DNA from: an uncultured Oscillospiraceae bacterium
GTDB lineage: Bacteria > Bacillota > Clostridia > Oscillospirales > Acutalibacteraceae
DNA length: 8,868 nt
Direction: 5' to 3'
Assembly (NCBI GenBank): GCA_900552925.1
Contig: USBH01000058.1
Span: 1 to 8,868 of the forward strand
In this document: in pieces, positions 5,630 through 8,868 of the stretch
Position numbering within the stretch: position 1 is the stretch's first letter
How the letters are laid out: the number at the start of each line of letters is the position of its first letter
Position numbers and translations under genes: made by a program
The notes under the pieces: model-generated
Databases searched by the model: none
What the model was told of the DNA's origin: nothing
Seen by the model: only the letters and a program-made list of their open reading frames with translations

Positions 5630-7186
5630 TCAGTGCTGGATCTTCTGCTCCTCGTCTCCGCCGCCGAACGGGAACGCCGGGCGCGCCTTTTTGTGCAGCG
5701 CGATCAGCGCATGGTCGTAGTTGTGGCGCACGGTGCAGGTGCGGTCGAAGATCATCGTCGCCTCGTCGTCCGGCGTGCAGGCCGGCCACGCCGGCAGCGC
5801 GTCGCTCGAGGGCTTGCCGGTGCGCGCGAAGTTCAGCCACGCGTCGCACATCTGCTTTTCGAGCAGATCGGTCACGCCCTCCTCGTTGAACGCCGCGACA
5901 AGGCTCGTGTTGTGGAAAACGAACGGGATCTCCGAGCAGTGCCACGGCAGATGGCCGCCGTCATACGGGAAGGTGTAGCTGAACATGTAGGAATACGTGC
6001 CGCTTTCGGGATGCTGCGCCTTTTTGTGCAGGAATTCGATCGAGGGCGCGCGGAACAGCGAATCGAGGAACAGCAGGTCGCTCGGGTCCTTGTCCGGGTA
6101 CGCCTCGGCAAACAGCGCCTGCAGCTTTTCGGCGTCGCCGCCGTACATCTTCCGCAGGCGCGCCGCAATGCCCGCCTTGTCCGCCTTTTCCGCCTCAGAG
6201 AGCGCGGGCATGAACGCGAACTCGCCGAGCACGGTGCCGACCATGACCGGGATCGTCTTGGCATGCTCCGTGAAGCCGATGACGCACGGGTCGCCGAGGT
6301 ACCAGTCGTTCGGCATCGGGTTGCCGCCGACGTAGGCGCCGGTCTTCGCGACCTCGGGCATCACCCGGTTGTACGCTTCGGCAAGCTGCGCATACGGGAT
6401 CGTCTCCAGCGCTTCGACGTTGTCGACGCCGAGCGCCTGCATCAGCGCCGTGACGATGGCCGTGCCGTCCGACTTCGAGAGGTCGAGCGCGCCGTCGATG
6501 CAGCCGCTCTGCACAATGCCCTTGTGGAACAGGCCGTCCGCGGCCGGCGTCTGCATCAGCGTCCAGACCTTCATGCCGCCGCCCGACTGGCCGAACAGCG
6601 TGACGTTGTCCGGGTCGCCGCCGAAGCCCGCAATGTTGTCGTGGATCCACTGCAGCGCCGCGACCATATCCGCGCTGCCGGCGTTGCCGGAGTTCGCGTA
6701 TTTTTCCCCGAACGGCGAAAGGTCGAGGTAGCCGAGGATGTTCAGGCGGTGGTTCAGCGAGACGACCACCACGTCGCCGTAGCGGCTCATATTTTCGCCC
6801 TCGTAGGCGATGTGCTCAATCGAAGAGCCCGCGGCAAACCCGCCGCCGTGCAGCCAGACGAGCACCGGCTTTTTTGCCGACGGATCGAGCGACTTCATCC
6901 AGATGTTGAGGTACTGGCAGTTCTCGTCGAGCGGCCAGTAGCGGTGCGGAACCATCAGCTCGTTGTTCGGCTCGTCCTGCTTGAGCATCGGGCAGACATA
7001 GCCGTACGCGAGCGCGTTCTTGATGCCCTCCCACGGCTGCACCGGCTCCGGCTGCTGGAAGCGCTTTGCATCCGCGTATTTCACGCCGTGAAACGCGTAA
7101 ACGCCGTCGATCCGGAAGCCGCGCAGCTTGCCGGCCTTCGTCTGAACGACCGGCTCCGTTTTTGTGCACATGAAATCTCTTGCCAT
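5630..7186 (-). CDS. Carboxylesterase type B family protein (alpha/beta hydrolase)
   Basis: These cytoplasmic or secreted esterases hydrolyse carboxylic ester bonds. The 518-residue protein has a normal family length. It shows the oxyanion-hole motif HGGGF (113-117), the nucleophile elbow GQSGGG with Ser201, a likely acid Glu322 (GTVLGEF) and the catalytic His416 in LPWHCSEIPFVF. DMVAALQWIHDNIAGFGGDP (173-192) is a hallmark segment. The elbow differs from the common GESAGG but is a known variant. No signal peptide is seen, so it is probably cytoplasmic. The ATG at 7186 is 10 bases after AAGGAG; the ATG six codons in has no such site. It has its own promoter overlapped by a palindrome, so it is probably regulated separately from the HD-domain gene upstream. 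The natural substrate is unknown, although plant-derived esters or xenobiotics are plausible. Confidence 0.95.
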   Translation of the reverse strand: MARDFMCTKTEPVVQTKAGKLRGFRIDGVYAFHGVKYADAKRFQQPEPVQPWEGIKNALAYGYVCPMLKQDEPNNELMVPHRYWPLDENCQYLNIWMKSLDPSAKKPVLVWLHGGGFAAGSSIEHIAYEGENMSRYGDVVVVSLNHRLNILGYLDLSPFGEKYANSGNAGSADMVAALQWIHDNIAGFGGDPDNVTLFGQSGGGMKVWTLMQTPAADGLFHKGIVQSGCIDGALDLSKSDGTAIVTALMQALGVDNVEALETIPYAQLAEAYNRVMPEVAKTGAYVGGNPMPNDWYLGDPCVIGFTEHAKTIPVMVGTVLGEFAFMPALSEAEKADKAGIAARLRKMYGGDAEKLQALFAEAYPDKDPSDLLFLDSLFRAPSIEFLHKKAQHPESGTYSYMFSYTFPYDGGHLPWHCSEIPFVFHNTSLVAAFNEEGVTDLLEKQMCDAWLNFARTGKPSSDALPAWPACTPDDEATMIFDRTCTVRHNYDHALIALHKKARPAFPFGGGDEEQKIQH

Positions 7187-7214
7187 CAGGTCACAACTCC
7201 TTCAAAAATAAAAT

Positions 7215-7251
7215 GTGCCATACTGTAAACCAGACATTCACAGTATAGCAC
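7215..7251. promoter_or_regulatory. Imperfect palindrome over the esterase promoter (candidate operator)
   Basis: GTGCCATACTGT (7215-7226) and ACAGTATAGCAC (7240-7251) are inverted repeats matching at 11 of 12 positions, separated by 13 bases. The right arm covers the -10 box (7242-7247) of the minus-strand promoter. The centre lies near the expected transcription start, so only one arm is transcribed. That argues for a protein-binding DNA site rather than an RNA hairpin. The binding protein is unknown and no regulator gene lies nearby. Confidence 0.6.
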
Positions 7252-7270
7252 GTTTTCACTATATCGTCAA
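7242..7270 (-). promoter_or_regulatory. Promoter for the carboxylesterase gene
   Basis: Reading the minus strand, TTGACG (7270-7265) is followed after 17 bases by TATACT (7247-7242), each one base from consensus. Transcription should start near 7235, giving a leader of about 50 bases. The surrounding 100 bases are clearly richer in A+T than the coding regions. Confidence 0.85.
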
Positions 7271-7313
7271 ATATTTCTTGTCTTCGAAAAATTATCTGTC
7301 GGAGCCGTACAAA

Positions 7314-7802
7314 TCACAGGTAGAGATCCGTCAGCAGCTTCCTGCCCGTCTTCGTTTTGAAAATGTTGTCGCGGATCTTGCGCGCGGCCTCCTGCGCCAT
7401 GCCGTTTTCAAAGATGTTGACGAGGAAGTCCGCCTCCACCAGAATCTGGTAGTCGGCGCCGTCGATGCCGACGTACGTGTGGTGGTGCCCGATCAGGTAG
7501 CAGACGCGCGCGCACACGGCCGGCGCGTAGCCGCAGGCCGGCAGCAGCTTTTCGGCGATCGGCGGGCCCTCCAGCTCCTGCTTCTGCCCGTCGCAGCTGC
7601 CGTACTTTTCAAAGCAGACGCGGATGCCCACGTCGTGCGTGACCGCGGCGGCCTCGAGAATGTCCTGCGTTTCCCGGTCCAGCCCTTCGCCCTCGGCGAT
7701 CGTCTTCGCAAACGCGAAAACCTTCAGAAAGTGGTTGACGCGCTCCACGCAGCCGTCCTCGTACTCGATCATTCTGGCAATCAGCGTGTTGAGATTCGAC
7801 AT
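7314..7802 (-). CDS. HD-domain protein (predicted metal-dependent phosphohydrolase)
   Basis: HD-domain proteins are metal-dependent phosphohydrolases acting on nucleotides or related phosphate esters. The 162-residue protein carries the expected ligands in order: His24 in RVNHFLKV, the paired His56-Asp57 in THDVG, the histidine cluster GHHHTY (about 106-108) and Asp125 in EADFL. It is a stand-alone domain without a fused sensor or RelA/SpoT part. The ATG at 7802 is 8 bases after AAAGGA. It lies 42 bases downstream of the GNAT frame on the same strand and is probably co-transcribed with it. The esterase gene downstream has its own promoter, and I see no terminator in the 127-base gap. The substrate is not predictable from sequence. 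Confidence 0.88.
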   Translation of the reverse strand: MSNLNTLIARMIEYEDGCVERVNHFLKVFAFAKTIAEGEGLDRETQDILEAAAVTHDVGIRVCFEKYGSCDGQKQELEGPPIAEKLLPACGYAPAVCARVCYLIGHHHTYVGIDGADYQILVEADFLVNIFENGMAQEAARKIRDNIFKTKTGRKLLTDLYL

Positions 7803-7844
7803 GCTATCCGTCCTTTCCCTGCGTCCCCGGCGGGACTGCCTGTT

Positions 7845-8868
7845 TCATTCGGCGCGCTTCGCCGCAAAATATTCCTCCCGCAGCATCGAGTAGACCAGCG
7901 CGTCGTGCACCGAGCCGTCAAAGATCGACGACGCGCGGCGCAGCGTGCCCTCGTAGCGGAAGCCGCACTTCTCGATGACGCGGCGGGAGCGGTCGTTGAA
8001 TTCAAAATGCCCGACTGAAATCAAATCCAGACATAACGACTCAAATCCGAACTGCATCATATGCCGAACCACCTCGGTCATATACCCTTTGCCCCAGCTC
8101 TCCTCACGCAACGCATAACCAATCATACGTGCCTGCGGATTCGAATGCCATCGATCTCGTTGCAGCCCAATCGATCCAATCACATGGCCGGATGCTTTTT
8201 CTTCAATCGCCCAAATCCCTGTATTTTCAATCCAATGTTTTACTGCCTCTTCAGACTCTGCTCGACTTTCATGTGGTTTCCAGCCTACAGATGGACCAAC
8301 TTTCGGACTTCTTGCATAAATGAACGCGTCATCTACGTCGTCCATTGTCCACTGGCGCAGGATCAGCCGCTCCGTCTCGAGCGTTTCCTGCGGGATGTCG
8401 ACCCAGTACCGGCGGACGAGCCTGCCGTTTTCCGCGCGCTTGTCCTCGAGCACGCCGCCGAGCGCTTCGATCGTCCGCGCGGACGGCGTATTTCCGTCGT
8501 CGCAGGTGATCAGCGCGCGGCTGACGCCGAGCGATTTCGCCACCGGCAGCGCAAGGCGGAGCTGCGCCTTGGCATACCCCTTCCCGCGCTCGCTCGGCAC
8601 GATGCCGTAGCCGATATCCGGGATGCCGTGCCCGCCGGTGAAGCCGCCGCCCAGAGCCTGATTCTCAAAGGGTTCCACGGCCACGATGCGGACATCGTTG
8701 GTCCAGGCCTTGATGGTCTCGCCTACGCCGGTGATGGTGCCCGCGCTGCCCACGCCGACGGTGATGGTGTCCACGAGACTGCGGCCCTCCCGGGAGATGG
8801 CCTGCACGATGGCGGGGCCGGTCACCCGGCGATGGTATTCGGGGTTATCGTCGTTGGCAAGCCAGTTC
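7845..8868 (-). CDS. Chimeric open frame: cysteine-synthase fragment + partial GNAT + RimJ/RimL-type GNAT (5' end outside window)
   Basis: The frame is open to the right edge and ends at TGA 7845-7847. Residue numbers count from the in-frame GTG at 8825, which is internal and not a start. Residues before it (NWLANDDNPEYHRR) through about 70 resemble PLP-dependent cysteine synthase, with the phosphate-loop-like GVGSAGTITGVG (24-35) and IVAVEP (47-52). At IGYG (71-74) it becomes the C-terminal half of a GNAT acetyltransferase: PSERGKGYAK (acetyl-CoA loop, 77-86), TCDDGNTPSA, then RRYWVDI (138-144). A complete second GNAT follows from about 149 (LETERLILR), with GYALREESWGKGYMTEVV (236-253) and NDRSRRVIEKCGF (277-289). 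The second domain is RimJ/RimL-like and probably acetylates an N-terminal amine or a small molecule. A CysK cut mid-domain fused to half a GNAT is unlikely to be functional, so an assembly chimera is the leading explanation for the first junction. Confidence 0.8.
   Translation of the reverse strand, partial: NWLANDDNPEYHRRVTGPAIVQAISREGRSLVDTITVGVGSAGTITGVGETIKAWTNDVRIVAVEPFENQALGGGFTGGHGIPDIGYGIVPSERGKGYAKAQLRLALPVAKSLGVSRALITCDDGNTPSARTIEALGGVLEDKRAENGRLVRRYWVDIPQETLETERLILRQWTMDDVDDAFIYARSPKVGPSVGWKPHESRAESEEAVKHWIENTGIWAIEEKASGHVIGSIGLQRDRWHSNPQARMIGYALREESWGKGYMTEVVRHMMQFGFESLCLDLISVGHFEFNDRSRRVIEKCGFRYEGTLRRASSIFDGSVHDALVYSMLREEYFAAKRAE
8000..8335. other. Low-G+C patch inside the second GNAT domain
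   Basis: Hand counts give 50-52% G+C for 8041-8220, 40% for 8221-8280 and 48% for 8281-8340, against 63% and 72% for the next two 60-base rows. Codons shift from GCG/ACG/CTC to AAA, GTA, ATT and CGA, and shift back near AACGACCGCTCCCGC at the left edge (minus-strand reading). The frame is kept and the protein stays GNAT-like (residues about 165-275). Either recombination with a lower-G+C relative or an assembly mosaic would produce this. Confidence 0.75.
8616..8868 (-). pseudogene. Internal fragment of a cysteine synthase family gene
   Basis: About 84 residues, from NWLANDDNPEYHRRVTGPAI to GGGFTGGHGIPD, match the middle of the PLP-dependent O-acetylserine sulfhydrylase family. Recognisable parts are the GVGSAGTITG loop (GVGTGGTITG in typical members) and IVAVEP. 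Both ends are missing: the start is outside the window and the C-terminal third is replaced by GNAT sequence. Codons favour ACC, GCC and ATC, unlike the ACG/GCG-rich genes elsewhere, suggesting another genome as source. Were this a real gene remnant it would be non-functional, since the C-terminal part of the PLP site is absent. Confidence 0.7.

Noticed and set aside
5387..7228. 613-residue plus-strand frame opposite the esterase
   Set aside because: It starts inside the TIM-barrel gene and reads through both tandem terminators; Arg/His/Val-rich shadow.

Overview
The window is high in G+C and looks like a bacterial chromosome from the Clostridia, possibly an uncultured gut lineage. The reasons are strong AGGAGG-type ribosome binding sites, sigma-A-like promoters with 17-base spacers, TTG starts, a short-form ProS, and a marked preference for GCG/ACG/CCG codons. 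That placement is inferred from gene style, not from a marker gene. Only positions 46 to about 8600 read as one coherent genome. Positions 1-45 are an Illumina Nextera P7 adapter with its index. The last ~250 bases, and a ~330-base patch inside the final gene, differ in codon use.

Layout. Positions 46-1229 (minus strand) hold two shikimate-pathway genes, aroE followed by a shikimate kinase gene cut off at the adapter. From the divergent intergenic region a strong promoter drives acpP (acyl carrier protein, 1402-1629), which ends in a clear terminator. A second promoter drives proS (prolyl-tRNA synthetase, 1758-3197), also closed by a strong terminator. A third promoter drives a Gfo/Idh/MocA-family oxidoreductase (3441-4559). 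After a hairpin-containing gap comes a xylose-isomerase-like TIM-barrel protein (4644-5495). These two are probably one sugar or polyol catabolic unit. Two tandem terminators close the plus-strand block.

From 5630 on, all genes are on the minus strand: a type B carboxylesterase with its own promoter and an overlapping imperfect palindrome (candidate operator), a small HD-domain phosphohydrolase-like protein, and a partial open frame running off the right end. Read in its own direction, that last frame is a cysteine-synthase fragment, then the C-terminal half of one GNAT acetyltransferase, then a complete RimJ/RimL-type GNAT.

Most genes are ordinary housekeeping or catabolic genes, and I see no CRISPR array, tRNA, rRNA, transposase or recognisable defence or secretion system. 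The observations most worth a second look are the adapter, the CysK/GNAT junction, the low-G+C patch within the last GNAT, and the palindrome over the esterase promoter. I do not see convincing evidence of a new biological system; the most unusual protein may be an assembly chimera.
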